A stretch of DNA of 50,627 nucleotides from positions 1 to 50,627 of the forward strand of contig CACXEU010000066.1 of NCBI GenBank assembly GCA_902766735.1, in the 5' to 3' direction. Numbering within the stretch: position 1 is the stretch's first letter; every line of letters starts with the position of its first letter. Shown here piece by piece: positions 42,831 to 50,627 of this stretch. The notes beneath the pieces are model-generated. The model made no database searches. It had not been told where the DNA came from and saw only the letters and a list, made by a program, of their open reading frames with translations. The position numbers and the translations under genes are program-made. Source of the DNA: an uncultured Lachnospiraceae bacterium. Lineage in GTDB: Bacteria; Bacillota; Clostridia; Lachnospirales; Lachnospiraceae.

Positions 42831-43487
42831 ATGGAAGAGAAAAGATATATGATTTCGGATACATCAAGGATGTTGGGAATTGAATCTCATGTGCTGAGAT
42901 ATTGGGAAGAGGAGTTAGATATTGTAATTCCGAGAAATGAAATGGGGCATCGGTATTATACGGAGTTTCACATCAATCTGTTAAGAAATGTGAAAAAATT
43001 AAAGCAGCAGGGATACGGTCTTCGTGCTATTAAAATGATGATTTCAGATCCGAATAAGGAAATACATATTGAGGAGGGGCGAAGCCGCGAATTGAAGGAT
43101 CTTGGAATGGCAATGGGAAAGGAACGACTGGAAGTGGTGGATGTTACCATGAATGCGAAATTAGAGCAGTTTCAAAAGATTATGGATTGTATTGTAGAAA
43201 AGGCAATGAGGGAATCTACGAAAAATTTAGGAAAAGAATTAAGTGACCACGTTAGTCAGAATGTAATGAAGGGAATGAATTACATTGCAAGAGTTCAGGA
43301 TGAGAAGGAAGAGGAACGGTATAAGCGGCTGGATCAGTTGTTACGAAGCAGACAGGTGGAAAGCCGAAAAGAACGAAGAAGTCGTCTAAAAGCTGAAAAA
43401 CAACTGGCAAAGGAAATTAAAAAAAGTAAGGAAAAGAATGGAAAGGAACTTTTAAAGAAACCGGTAAAAACTCAGACCGCAACATAA
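42831..43487 (+). CDS. MerR family transcriptional regulator
   Basis: A 218-residue DNA-binding protein. Residues about 5-75 form a MerR-type winged helix: MISDTSRMLGIESHVLRYWE, HRYYTEFHINLLRNVKKL, KQQGYGLRAIKMMI. A helical, probably dimer-forming region follows, and then a long highly charged tail (about 140-218, mostly Glu, Arg and Lys) that looks like a coiled coil. No cysteine pair or obvious ligand-binding domain is seen, so the signal is unknown. It has a strong aggagga site. The order after dnaB may be chance, since a terminator separates them. Confidence 0.85.
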   Translation: MEEKRYMISDTSRMLGIESHVLRYWEEELDIVIPRNEMGHRYYTEFHINLLRNVKKLKQQGYGLRAIKMMISDPNKEIHIEEGRSRELKDLGMAMGKERLEVVDVTMNAKLEQFQKIMDCIVEKAMRESTKNLGKELSDHVSQNVMKGMNYIARVQDEKEEERYKRLDQLLRSRQVESRKERRSRLKAEKQLAKEIKKSKEKNGKELLKKPVKTQTAT

Positions 43488-43488
43488 T

Positions 43489-43526
43489 AATAAAGCAGCA
43501 ATCCGGGATTGGACTGCTGCTTTATT
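43489..43526. terminator. Terminator between MerR and ferredoxin genes
   Basis: AATAAAGCAGCA (43489-43500) with TGCTGCTTTATT (43515-43526), perfect 12-bp stem and 14-nt loop. It lies between two convergent genes and can act in both directions. Confidence 0.8.
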
Positions 43527-43535
43527 CATCATTAA

Positions 43536-43709
43536 TTAATCATCAAGTTTGATAGAATCTGTTGGGCAAGCTCCTGTACAAGCTCCACATTCGATACAAG
43601 CGTCAGCGTCGATTACGAATACTCCGTCTCCTTCGCTAATAGCTCCAACTGGGCAAGCTCCTGCACAAGCACCACAACCGATACATCCGTCGTTAATTTT
43701 GTAAGCCAT
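43536..43709 (-). CDS. 2[4Fe-4S] ferredoxin
   Basis: A 57-residue clostridial-type ferredoxin, a soluble low-potential electron carrier. Two clusters are bound by cysteines 9, 12, 15 and 48 and by 38, 41, 44 and 19. The halves are internal repeats: CIGCGACAGACP and CIECGACTGACP. The start MAYKIN and the end SIKLDD are typical. The minus-strand site aaaggagg is strong. Its presence fits a strict anaerobe. It is a lone gene, converging on the MerR gene. Confidence 0.97.
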   Translation of the reverse strand: MAYKINDGCIGCGACAGACPVGAISEGDGVFVIDADACIECGACTGACPTDSIKLDD

Positions 43710-43734
43710 TATGTATGCCTCCTTTTTTTAGAGT

Positions 43735-43770
43735 ATGTGTCGGAGTTCCTCTCGAGAAAAAGCGACACAT
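43735..43770 (-). other. 5' leader hairpin of ferredoxin mRNA
   Basis: On the minus strand ATGTGTCG (43770-43763) pairs with CGACACAT (43742-43735), an 8-bp stem with a 20-nt loop. It lies at the predicted 5' end (TSS near 43774) and could stabilise a highly expressed short mRNA. Confidence 0.5.
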
Positions 43771-43780
43771 TAGTACATAT

Positions 43781-43810
43781 ATAATAATACAATTACATGA
43801 AATATGCAAT
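43781..43810 (-). promoter_or_regulatory. Promoter for ferredoxin gene
   Basis: Minus strand: TTGCAT (43810-43805), 18-bp spacer, TATTAT (43786-43781). Confidence 0.5.
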
Positions 43811-43824
43811 TAAAAATTTATGGT

Positions 43825-44838
43825 TTATTTTGCCTTCTGAATGGAGAAGACGAACTCGGTTCCTATGCCTTCAGTACTGATGACATCAATGGTTTCGTTG
43901 TGTGCCATAATGATTTCCTTAACAATAGAAAGTCCGAGACCAGAGCCGGTTTTATCACGACCACGAGAAGTATCTGTCTTGTAAAAACGCTGCCAGATTT
44001 TTTCCAGGGAACTTTTTGGGATTCCAAGACCAAAGTCCTTTACGGAACAATACATCTTATCCCCGCGACTGCTCAACTTAATAATGATTCTGGAATTTTG
44101 TGGACTGAATTTAATTGCATTGTCCAACAGGTTATATAGTACCTGCTGAATTTTTCCCATATCTGCATAAACCATATAATGCTTGGAAGGAAATTGAAGA
44201 ACCAGTTCAATCTGTTTCTTTTCACAGATCACCTGAAATGTACTGACAGAAGAAGAGATAATCGTTTCCATGTCAAACTCTTCATAAATCAGTTCCGGAC
44301 CGGATTTATCCCATTTACTTAAATCACGAAGCCCTTCCGTTAACTTTTCCAGACGCTCTGATTCCGATAAAACAATCTGCAAATATTTTGTATGATCTTC
44401 CGGAGGAATGGTTCCATCAATCATTGCTTCCAAATAACCTTTGATGGATGTTAGTGGAGAACGGAAATCATGAGAAATATTAGAAATAAATTTTTTCTGA
44501 TAATCTCTGGAGTTTCCTAACTGGATGGCCATATAATTCAGTGAATTGGCCACATCCCCTAATTCATCACTGGTTTCAACTTTTAATTCATCGTAAGCAA
44601 AATTTCCCTTGGCATATTCCATGGCAGCCACTCGAATTTGCTTCAACGGCAAATAAATGAACCATGCAAAATTTAAGAAGATAATCAGGGAAAGTGCCAG
44701 AATGACCGTATAAGCGAATTGGAGATTATCAACGATGCGTTGCTCCACATCTGCAAACCACAGGTCAATAAAGATATATCCACAAATTGCAAAGAGAATG
44801 TATCCGATAAAAAATTTCGTTAAAATTGAATTACGCAT
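43825..44838 (-). CDS. Sensor histidine kinase
   Basis: A 337-residue membrane kinase. Two helices (about 9-28 and 42-63) flank a very short outside segment of about 15 residues, so it probably senses within the membrane or through a partner. A HAMP-like region (about 64-115), the phosphoacceptor His123 in ISNISHDFRSPLTSIKG, and the ATP-binding domain with LLDNAIKFSP, DFGLGIP and GSGLGLSIVKEI follow. The ATG overlaps the regulator stop by one base (TAATG on the minus strand), so the pair is translationally coupled. The signal is unknown. Confidence 0.92.
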   Translation of the reverse strand: MRNSILTKFFIGYILFAICGYIFIDLWFADVEQRIVDNLQFAYTVILALSLIIFLNFAWFIYLPLKQIRVAAMEYAKGNFAYDELKVETSDELGDVANSLNYMAIQLGNSRDYQKKFISNISHDFRSPLTSIKGYLEAMIDGTIPPEDHTKYLQIVLSESERLEKLTEGLRDLSKWDKSGPELIYEEFDMETIISSSVSTFQVICEKKQIELVLQFPSKHYMVYADMGKIQQVLYNLLDNAIKFSPQNSRIIIKLSSRGDKMYCSVKDFGLGIPKSSLEKIWQRFYKTDTSRGRDKTGSGLGLSIVKEIIMAHNETIDVISTEGIGTEFVFSIQKAK

Positions 44839-45548
44839 TATTTCTCATGTACCTCGAATCTATAACCAACACTCCAAACAGTACCGATAGACCACTGGTC
44901 TGTGTCGGAAATCTTTTCACGAATTCGTTTAATGTGAACATCTACGGTTCTGGTATCGCCCACATATTCGTATCCCCAAATCTGATCCAGTAACTGTTCT
45001 CTGGTAAATACCTGATTCGGTGAGGAAGCAAGGAAGTAGAGTAACTCGATTTCTCGTGGAGTCATATCCACCTGCTTTCCTTTATAAATGACTTCGTAGT
45101 TTGAAAGATTGATTTTTAAATCTTTATATTCCACAAACTTTTCTGCCGGAGCAGTCACCATCTTGATTGGTGTAGTTTCCTGATATCTTCGAAGTACTGC
45201 CTTAACACGGGCTACTAATTCCTTGGAATCGAATGGTTTAATCATATAATCATCGGCACCCAGTTCCAAACCGAGTACTTTATCAAATACTTCTGCCTTG
45301 GCAGAAAGCATAATGATTGGAACATTTGATATTTTTCGGATTTCTCTGCAAACCTCATAGCCATCAATGCCCGGAAGCATTAAATCCAGCAAAATCAGGT
45401 TTGGTGCAAACTCGGAAAAAGCGGTCAGGGCAGATTGTCCATCATGCTCGATTCGTGTCTCAAAGCATTCTTTTGTAAGGTACAGAGAAATTAGATTTGC
45501 AATATTTTCATCATCATCTACAATTAGAATTTTCTGTTTATTATTCAT
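44838..45548 (-). CDS. OmpR/PhoB-family response regulator
   Basis: A 236-residue two-domain regulator. The receiver has acidic residues DDD (11-13), the phosphorylated Asp55 in LILLDLMLPG (51-60) and the conserved lysine in DYMIKPFD. The DNA-binding winged helix (about 135-236) shows MTPREIELLYFLASSPNQVFTREQLL and YVGDTRTVDVHIKRIREK, the OmpR/PhoB pattern. It is the first gene of the two-component operon, with a strong aggagg site. Targets are unknown. Confidence 0.93.
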   Translation of the reverse strand: MNNKQKILIVDDDENIANLISLYLTKECFETRIEHDGQSALTAFSEFAPNLILLDLMLPGIDGYEVCREIRKISNVPIIMLSAKAEVFDKVLGLELGADDYMIKPFDSKELVARVKAVLRRYQETTPIKMVTAPAEKFVEYKDLKINLSNYEVIYKGKQVDMTPREIELLYFLASSPNQVFTREQLLDQIWGYEYVGDTRTVDVHIKRIREKISDTDQWSIGTVWSVGYRFEVHEK

Positions 45549-45599
45549 TGAAAAACCTCCTGTTAGTCTATATCGTCATGTAATGTCACTCATAAATCT

Positions 45600-45608
45600 A
45601 TTATATCA
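45600..45608 (-). promoter_or_regulatory. Extended -10 promoter for the two-component operon
   Basis: Minus strand TGA-TATAAT (45608-45600), about 50 bp before the regulator start. No clear -35. A short GTGC/GCAC hairpin just upstream may end mutS2 transcription. Confidence 0.5.
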
Positions 45609-45635
45609 AAGACGGTGCAAAAAGCACGAAAAACT

Positions 45636-48002
45636 TTACTTGAATTCTACCACGGTTGCACCGGCACCACCTTCACCGTGTTCTCCGTTTCGGAAGGATT
45701 TTACATAACTACACCGCTTCAAATAATTCTGTACGGCACTTCGTAGTGCTCCGGTTCCTTTTCCGTGAATGACATAAACCTGAGGTAGCTTTGCAATGTA
45801 GGCATCATCCAGATATTTTTCCAGTTCTGCAATGGCCTCGTCCACGGTTTTTCCAATCAGATTCACTTCCATTTTCACATTGAGGGATTTTTGCATCTTC
45901 ATTTTTCCGGCACTGCCTTTCACATAGCCCGGAGCCTTAATATCAGGCTCATCAATGATTTCCAAATCCTTAATATTTACCTTGGAATTCAAAATTCCCA
46001 TTTTAACCGTAACCACGCCGTCCTTGTTTGGTAGAGATGCAACCGTACCGTTTAAGTTCATGCTAAGTACCTTCACTCCGGTTCCAAGCTTAAAGTCGGA
46101 TGGTTTATAAGTTTTATTTGGAGTGGCGGTTTTCAGTCCGGAAATGCTCTGGTTTTTCTTTAGCGTGGAACCAACCTTGGTTCGAGCCTTTTCCATTTCT
46201 CTGGTGTTCCCGGATTTCCCGTATTTATTGATTGTTTTAATTGCCTCATCAGCAGTTTCTTTCGCCTCCTTCAAAATGTCAGAAGCTTCTTCTTTCGCCT
46301 TGGCAAGAATTTTTTCTTTCTGTTCCTCAATTCGTTTCGTCTTCAGTTCATAATCCTTTTTCAATGACTGAATCTGGGATTTATAAACAGAAATGGTTTC
46401 CTGATCTTTTTCAATTTGAATTCTCTGGCGTTCGATTTCTGCCAGAACATCTTCAAACTGTTTATCATCCCGGTCAATGCGACTTTCTGCATCGTCAATA
46501 ATGAACTGTGGTAACCCCAACTTGCTGGAAATTGCAAAGGCATTACTTTTTCCGGGGATTCCAATCAGCAGTCGATAAGTCGGCTGTAAAGTTTCCACAT
46601 TGAATTCACAGCTGGCATTCTGTACTCCCTCTGTGGAAAGAGCATACAGTTTCAGTTCGCTGTAATGGGTCGTTGCCATGGTGCGAACCCCCATATTCTT
46701 TAAAAAGGACAAGATGGAAATTCCCAGTGCGGCACCTTCCACAGGATCCGTTCCGGCTCCCAATTCATCGAAAAGTACCAGACTGTCCTGATCCGCCTGT
46801 TCTAAAATGCTGATGGTATTGACCATATGAGCGGAGAAGGTACTAAGACTCTGCTCAATGCTCTGTTCATCACCAATGTCGGCAAAGACTTCTTTAAAAA
46901 CAGCCAGTTTACTTCCGTCAAACGCCGGAATGTGAAGTCCTGCCTGCCCCATCAACGTAAGAAGTCCTACGGTCTTTAAGGAAACCGTTTTACCTCCGGT
47001 ATTCGGTCCGGTCACAATCAGTAAGACGTAGTCTTTTCCTAATTCCACATCAATAGGAACCACTTTCTTTGGATTCAACAGTGGATGCCGTCCCTGTTTA
47101 ATCTTGATCTGGCGCTGGTCATTGAATACGGGCATGGAAGCCTTCATATCCTTGGCCAGGGACGCTCTGGCGAAAATAAAATCCAGTTTTGTCAATAAGT
47201 CCATATTGCTACGAAGTTCAGCCACATGTTCACCGCAAGCAACACTTAAGTTTGCCAGAATTACCTGAATTTCATCTGCTTCCTTCGCATAAAGCTGTTT
47301 CATTTTATTGTTCAGTTCCACGACAGCCGTCGGCTCCACAAAAATTGTTGAACCGGAAGAAGACTGGTCATGGACAATTCCGGAAACCTGTCCCCGGTGT
47401 TCTGCCTTCACCGGAACGCAATACCTTCCATCACGCATGGTAATGAGAGAATCCTGTAAGTAGGTTTTGCCGGCCTGAGAATTTACCAGGGAAGATAGCT
47501 GAGAATGAATTCGGTCATTGGTCAGCTTCATCTGACGTCGGATATTCTTTAAAGTCGATGAGGCTTCATCGGCAATCTCATCTTCAGAAATAATACAACG
47601 GTCAATGTCATTCTTCAGATTCGTTAAAGGTTCCAAAGCCTCAAACAGTTCATCCAGACAATCTGTGCTGTCATCTTCTTTTCTGGAAAAGGTCTTAACC
47701 CGCAGCGCGGCCTTTAAAAGAGAATTGATGCGGAGCAATTCTCCAGCCCCCAGATAACTTCCGATTTCCAACCGAACAATCGACTCGGTAATGTCATTGA
47801 CTCCGTCGAAAGAAATGCTTCCTTTCTGCCAGATACGCTGAAGTGCGTCGGCAGTCTGCTGCTGCGTCTGTTTGATTCGATGTAAATCTGTGTCCGGTTT
47901 CAACTCCTGACACAGTTTCTTTCCCGGTGCAGAATAGGCCTTCTCCACCAATAAATCTATGATTTTATTAAATTCCAGTGTTTGCAACACTTTCTCGTTC
48001 AT
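45636..48002 (-). CDS. mutS2: Endonuclease MutS2
   Basis: A 788-residue MutS paralogue. It lacks the mismatch-binding domain I of MutS. MutS2 proteins suppress homologous recombination or rescue collided ribosomes. Core and clamp regions (about 1-300) precede the ATPase with Walker A TGPNTGGKTVSLKT (about 334-347), DELGAGTDPVEGAALG and ATTHYSELK. A long coiled-coil KOW-like part (about 515-640) follows, and the C-terminal Smr nuclease domain (about 715-788) has VIHGKGTGALR. It is a single gene between a divergent yhaM and the two-component operon. Gene order and length are normal for Firmicutes. Confidence 0.93.
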   Translation of the reverse strand: MNEKVLQTLEFNKIIDLLVEKAYSAPGKKLCQELKPDTDLHRIKQTQQQTADALQRIWQKGSISFDGVNDITESIVRLEIGSYLGAGELLRINSLLKAALRVKTFSRKEDDSTDCLDELFEALEPLTNLKNDIDRCIISEDEIADEASSTLKNIRRQMKLTNDRIHSQLSSLVNSQAGKTYLQDSLITMRDGRYCVPVKAEHRGQVSGIVHDQSSSGSTIFVEPTAVVELNNKMKQLYAKEADEIQVILANLSVACGEHVAELRSNMDLLTKLDFIFARASLAKDMKASMPVFNDQRQIKIKQGRHPLLNPKKVVPIDVELGKDYVLLIVTGPNTGGKTVSLKTVGLLTLMGQAGLHIPAFDGSKLAVFKEVFADIGDEQSIEQSLSTFSAHMVNTISILEQADQDSLVLFDELGAGTDPVEGAALGISILSFLKNMGVRTMATTHYSELKLYALSTEGVQNASCEFNVETLQPTYRLLIGIPGKSNAFAISSKLGLPQFIIDDAESRIDRDDKQFEDVLAEIERQRIQIEKDQETISVYKSQIQSLKKDYELKTKRIEEQKEKILAKAKEEASDILKEAKETADEAIKTINKYGKSGNTREMEKARTKVGSTLKKNQSISGLKTATPNKTYKPSDFKLGTGVKVLSMNLNGTVASLPNKDGVVTVKMGILNSKVNIKDLEIIDEPDIKAPGYVKGSAGKMKMQKSLNVKMEVNLIGKTVDEAIAELEKYLDDAYIAKLPQVYVIHGKGTGALRSAVQNYLKRCSYVKSFRNGEHGEGGAGATVVEFK

Positions 48003-48068
48003 AAGTCGTCTCCATTTCGTTTATTATCCGTGGCACCTAAGAATTTCAGTAGGACGCCACTATAGTTC

Positions 48069-48097
48069 ATTATAAAGGAGATTCGAATGGAGGTAAA
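48069..48097 (-). promoter_or_regulatory. Promoter for mutS2
   Basis: Minus strand: TTTACC (48097-48092), 17-bp spacer, TATAAT (48074-48069). Leader about 60 nt with a TGGC/GCCA-type hairpin at 48030-48058. Confidence 0.55.
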
Positions 48098-48144
48098 GGA
48101 AAAGAAAGCGACAGATGAAATTGCGAAGAGGCGTTTCTTCGTTC

Positions 48145-48173
48145 TTGTTTTTGAGAAGGGAATCAACTATAAT
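48145..48173 (+). promoter_or_regulatory. Promoter for yhaM-rlmD
   Basis: TTGTTT (48145-48150), 17-bp spacer, TATAAT (48168-48173). A small hairpin CGAAGA/TCTTCG lies just upstream (48124-48141). Confidence 0.6.
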
Positions 48174-48214
48174 AAAAAACGTGATTTTTAAGATTGAATT
48201 AGAAAGAGGATTAT

Positions 48215-49165
48215 ATGAAATTTATTGAAGCATTAAGAGAAGGCGAAAGAGTTCAGGAAGTATATTTATGTAAACAGAAAACCACGGCGATGACAAAGAC
48301 CGGAAAAGAATATGAAAATGTAATTCTGCAGGATAAGACCGGTTCATTAGATGCGAAAATCTGGGATCCGGGTTCCATGGGAATCGACGATTTTGAGGCA
48401 CTGGATTATGTGGAAGTCGGTGGTGATATTTCCATGTATAACGGCCAACTTCAGATGAGCATTAAGCGTGCAAGAAAAGTGTCAGAGTCTGATGTAAATC
48501 CGGCAGATTATTTGCCTTGTACCGATCAGAATATGGATGATATGATGGCAGAACTTTTGAAGTTTGTGGTTTCTGTGGAGAATCCATATTACAAGCAGTT
48601 ACTGACCAGCCTTTTCATTGACAATAAAGAATTTGCGCAGGCGTTTAAAACGCATTCTGCAGCAAAGAGTGTTCACCACGGATTTATCGGAGGTTTGTTA
48701 GAACATACCTTATCAGTAACAAAATTGTGTGATTTCTATACGAAGCAGTATCCGTTATTAAATCATGACCTGCTGATTACCGCAGCAATCTGTCACGACA
48801 TTGGAAAGGTTTATGAATTGTCCGACTTCCCAATGAATGACTATACGGATGCCGGTCAGTTATTAGGACATATTGTGATGGGATCGGAAATGATTAGTGA
48901 CATTATTAAGACGATACCGGAATTCCCAAAGAAAATGGCGAATGAATTGAAGCATTGTATTTTGGCTCATCATGGAGAATTGGAATATGGTTCACCGAAA
49001 AAGCCGGCATTGATTGAGGCGTTGGCATTAAACTTTGCAGATAATACAGATGCAAAGCTACAGACCATGAAAGAGTTTTTAAACAGCAATGTTACAGCCA
49101 CAGAAGATCAGTGGTTAGGATACAATCGTTTGTTTGAGTCCAATATTAGAAAAACAAGTAAATAA
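48215..49165 (+). CDS. yhaM: 3'-5' exoribonuclease YhaM
   Basis: A 316-residue nuclease of the YhaM/CBF1 type, degrading RNA or single-stranded DNA from the 3' end. Residues about 15-95 are an OB fold that binds nucleic acid (VYLCKQKTTAMTKTGKEYENV, cut here to VYLCKQKTTAMTKTGKEY). The HD domain (about 160-300) has HHGFIGGLLEHTLSV, CHDIGKVYEL with the metal-binding HD pair, HIVMGSEM and HHGELEYGSPK. It follows its own promoter and is 22 nt before rlmD, so the two form a small RNA-metabolism operon. Confidence 0.93.
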   Translation: MKFIEALREGERVQEVYLCKQKTTAMTKTGKEYENVILQDKTGSLDAKIWDPGSMGIDDFEALDYVEVGGDISMYNGQLQMSIKRARKVSESDVNPADYLPCTDQNMDDMMAELLKFVVSVENPYYKQLLTSLFIDNKEFAQAFKTHSAAKSVHHGFIGGLLEHTLSVTKLCDFYTKQYPLLNHDLLITAAICHDIGKVYELSDFPMNDYTDAGQLLGHIVMGSEMISDIIKTIPEFPKKMANELKHCILAHHGELEYGSPKKPALIEALALNFADNTDAKLQTMKEFLNSNVTATEDQWLGYNRLFESNIRKTSK

Positions 49166-49187
49166 AGATAGAACTTAGGAGAAAATC

Positions 49188-50579
49188 GTGTTCAATAAAA
49201 ATGATGAATTAGAACTTACAATTTCAGATTTAGGAATAACAGGAGAGGGCATAGGACGTGTTGACGGCTATGTCCTTTTCGTCAAAGATACAGTGATTGG
49301 AGACAGGGTTCGTGTGAAGGTTATGAAGGCGAAAAAGAATTATGGTTACGCTCGCCTTGTGGAATTATTGGAACCATCCCCGAATCGTGTGGAAGCACCT
49401 TGTCCGGTTGCCAGAAGCTGTGGAGGCTGTCAGATTCAGTCCATGAGTTATGAGGAACAGCTTCGATTTAAGGCAGATAAGGTCTTTAATAACATTCGAC
49501 GAATTGGTGGCATCGAGGAGTTTGAAAGGGAACCAATCATCGGGATGGAAGAGCCGTTTCATTACCGTAACAAGGCACAGTTTCCGGTAGGACTGGACCG
49601 GGACGGAAATATTGTCAGCGGATTCTATGCGGGAAGAACCCACTCCATCATTGATATGGATCATTGTATGCTGGGAATTTGCCCGGAAGGACGGGATGTA
49701 AATGGGGAAATCATGAAGCTCATTAAGGTCTTTATGAAGGAGATGGGAATTAAGCCTTATGATGAAAAAACAGGAAAAGGTTTAGTCCGTCATGTGCTGA
49801 TTCGAATTGGCAAAACGACAGGTCAATTGATGGTTTGCATTGTCATTAATGGACGAAAAATGCCCCATGCCAATATCCTGGTTGATGCACTAAGAGAAAT
49901 TCCAGGCATGACAGATATTTCTTTAAGTGTAAATACCCAGAGGAACAACGTCATCATGGGAAATGAGATTATCAACCTCTATGGTCCGGGATATATTGAG
50001 GATTACATTGGGGAAGTAAAGTTTCGTATTTCACCCCTGTCTTTTTTCCAGGTGAATCCGGAGCAGACCGAGAAGCTTTATAATAAAGCACTGGAATATG
50101 CAGAACTTACAGGGAATGAGACAGTTTGGGATCTCTACTGCGGCATTGGTAGCATATCCCTGTTTCTGGCGCAGAAGGCAAAGAAAGTTTTAGGGGTGGA
50201 AATTGTTCCTGAAGCTATTGAAGATGCGAAGGTGAATGCGGAGATTAATGGGATTGAGAATGCAGAATTCCTTGTAGGAGCAGCAGAAGATGTGGTTCCG
50301 ACATATTTTGAAAATCATCCGGATGCACCGGAATGTCAGCCGGATGTCATTGTGGTGGATCCACCACGAAAAGGCTGTGATGAGAAACTTCTGAAAACGA
50401 TGGTGTTGATGAAACCGGAAAGAATTGTTTATGTGAGTTGCGATAGTGCAAGTCTTGCCAGAGATTTGAAGTGGCTAACGGGAAATGGCTATCACTTGAA
50501 GAAGGTGACACCATGTGATCAGTTCGGACAGACTGTGCATGTGGAGACGGTGTGTCTACTATACAAGGAAAATATCTAG
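49188..50579 (+). CDS. rlmD: 23S rRNA (uracil-5-)-methyltransferase, RumA/RlmD family
   Basis: A 463-residue RNA m5U methyltransferase. The N-terminal TRAM domain (about 1-60, LGITGEGIGRVDGYVLFV) binds RNA. Four cysteines (CPVARSCGGC about 71-80 plus Cys158) bind a 4Fe-4S cluster as in RumA. The Rossmann SAM domain has VWDLYCGIGSISLFLA and DPPRKGCDEKLL, with the catalytic cysteine in YVSCDSASLARDL. It starts with GTG 7 nt after a taggag site. Firmicutes homologues (RlmCD) can modify two uridines, so the exact target is uncertain. No terminator is seen in the 48 bases before the window edge. Confidence 0.9.
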   Translation: MFNKNDELELTISDLGITGEGIGRVDGYVLFVKDTVIGDRVRVKVMKAKKNYGYARLVELLEPSPNRVEAPCPVARSCGGCQIQSMSYEEQLRFKADKVFNNIRRIGGIEEFEREPIIGMEEPFHYRNKAQFPVGLDRDGNIVSGFYAGRTHSIIDMDHCMLGICPEGRDVNGEIMKLIKVFMKEMGIKPYDEKTGKGLVRHVLIRIGKTTGQLMVCIVINGRKMPHANILVDALREIPGMTDISLSVNTQRNNVIMGNEIINLYGPGYIEDYIGEVKFRISPLSFFQVNPEQTEKLYNKALEYAELTGNETVWDLYCGIGSISLFLAQKAKKVLGVEIVPEAIEDAKVNAEINGIENAEFLVGAAEDVVPTYFENHPDAPECQPDVIVVDPPRKGCDEKLLKTMVLMKPERIVYVSCDSASLARDLKWLTGNGYHLKKVTPCDQFGQTVHVETVCLLYKENI

Positions 50580-50627
50580 AAATCCTTTGTTTTAGGCACT
50601 TTGCGAGGCATATGACCTTTTCGCAAA
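50580..50627. other. Trailing intergenic sequence cut by the window edge
   Basis: 48 bases after the rlmD stop with no recognisable gene, promoter or hairpin. Confidence 0.5.

Overview
The window looks like chromosome of an anaerobic, low-GC Gram-positive bacterium, most likely a clostridial Lachnospiraceae relative. This is an inference from the gdpP-rplI-dnaB gene order, clostridial-type ribosome binding sites, a 2[4Fe-4S] ferredoxin, MutS2, YhaM and RlmD of Firmicutes type, and a DUF5662 protein. It rests on gene content and protein style, not on a database search. I see no phage, insertion sequence, CRISPR array, rRNA or tRNA gene.

Layout. (1) 1-387: an array of 64-bp tandem repeats, cut by the window edge, running into an ATP-grasp ligase gene (388-1266) that overlaps tail to tail with a second ATP-grasp gene (1235-2056, minus). 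(2) 2193-12127: a long plus-strand run of surface-polymer genes: a GT2 glycosyltransferase, a DHHW protein, a GT2/CDP-glycerol-transferase fusion, a degenerate GT2-like protein, an MBOAT acyltransferase, a left-handed beta-helix acyltransferase and a DUF5662 protein. UDP-glucose dehydrogenase (12195-13388), a rhomboid protease and a HIT protein follow. (3) 14662-17165 minus: an LCP wall-ligase gene and a MurG homologue. (4) 17458-30711: a teichoic-acid-like locus with a polyprenyl-phosphate sugar transferase, a GT2, two CDP-glycerol transferase-like proteins, TagD, a GT2/TagF fusion, two opposing TagF-like genes (one fused to GT4, one with a GT4 remnant) and a TagG/TagH-like ABC exporter. (5) 30887-36773: a membrane protein, a 1523-residue secreted multidomain protein and a small membrane protein. 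(6) 36916-50579: housekeeping genes (pgi, gdpP, rplI, dnaB, a MerR regulator, ferredoxin, a two-component system, mutS2, yhaM, rlmD).

How the parts fit (inference). The PGT enzyme would put a first sugar phosphate on undecaprenyl phosphate. GT2 enzymes would extend it. TagD would make CDP-glycerol, which up to six CDP-glycerol-transferase-type domains could use. The TagGH exporter would flip the product and the LCP protein could attach it to peptidoglycan. The MBOAT/DHHW pair would acylate it outside the membrane. The result would be an O-acylated, phosphoglycerol-containing wall glycopolymer, possibly with uronic acid from Ugd. No canonical TagO/TagA pair is present, so this looks like a hybrid between capsule-type initiation and teichoic-acid-type elongation.

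Transcription signals are clear: several sigma-A-like promoters with 16-18 bp spacers and several strong intrinsic terminators. The most unusual sequence-level items are the 64-bp repeat array, a pseudo-GT2 protein, a TagF-like protein with a GT4 stub, a leader with two mutually exclusive hairpins in front of the giant secreted protein, and a promoter that overlaps a terminator upstream of the MerR gene.
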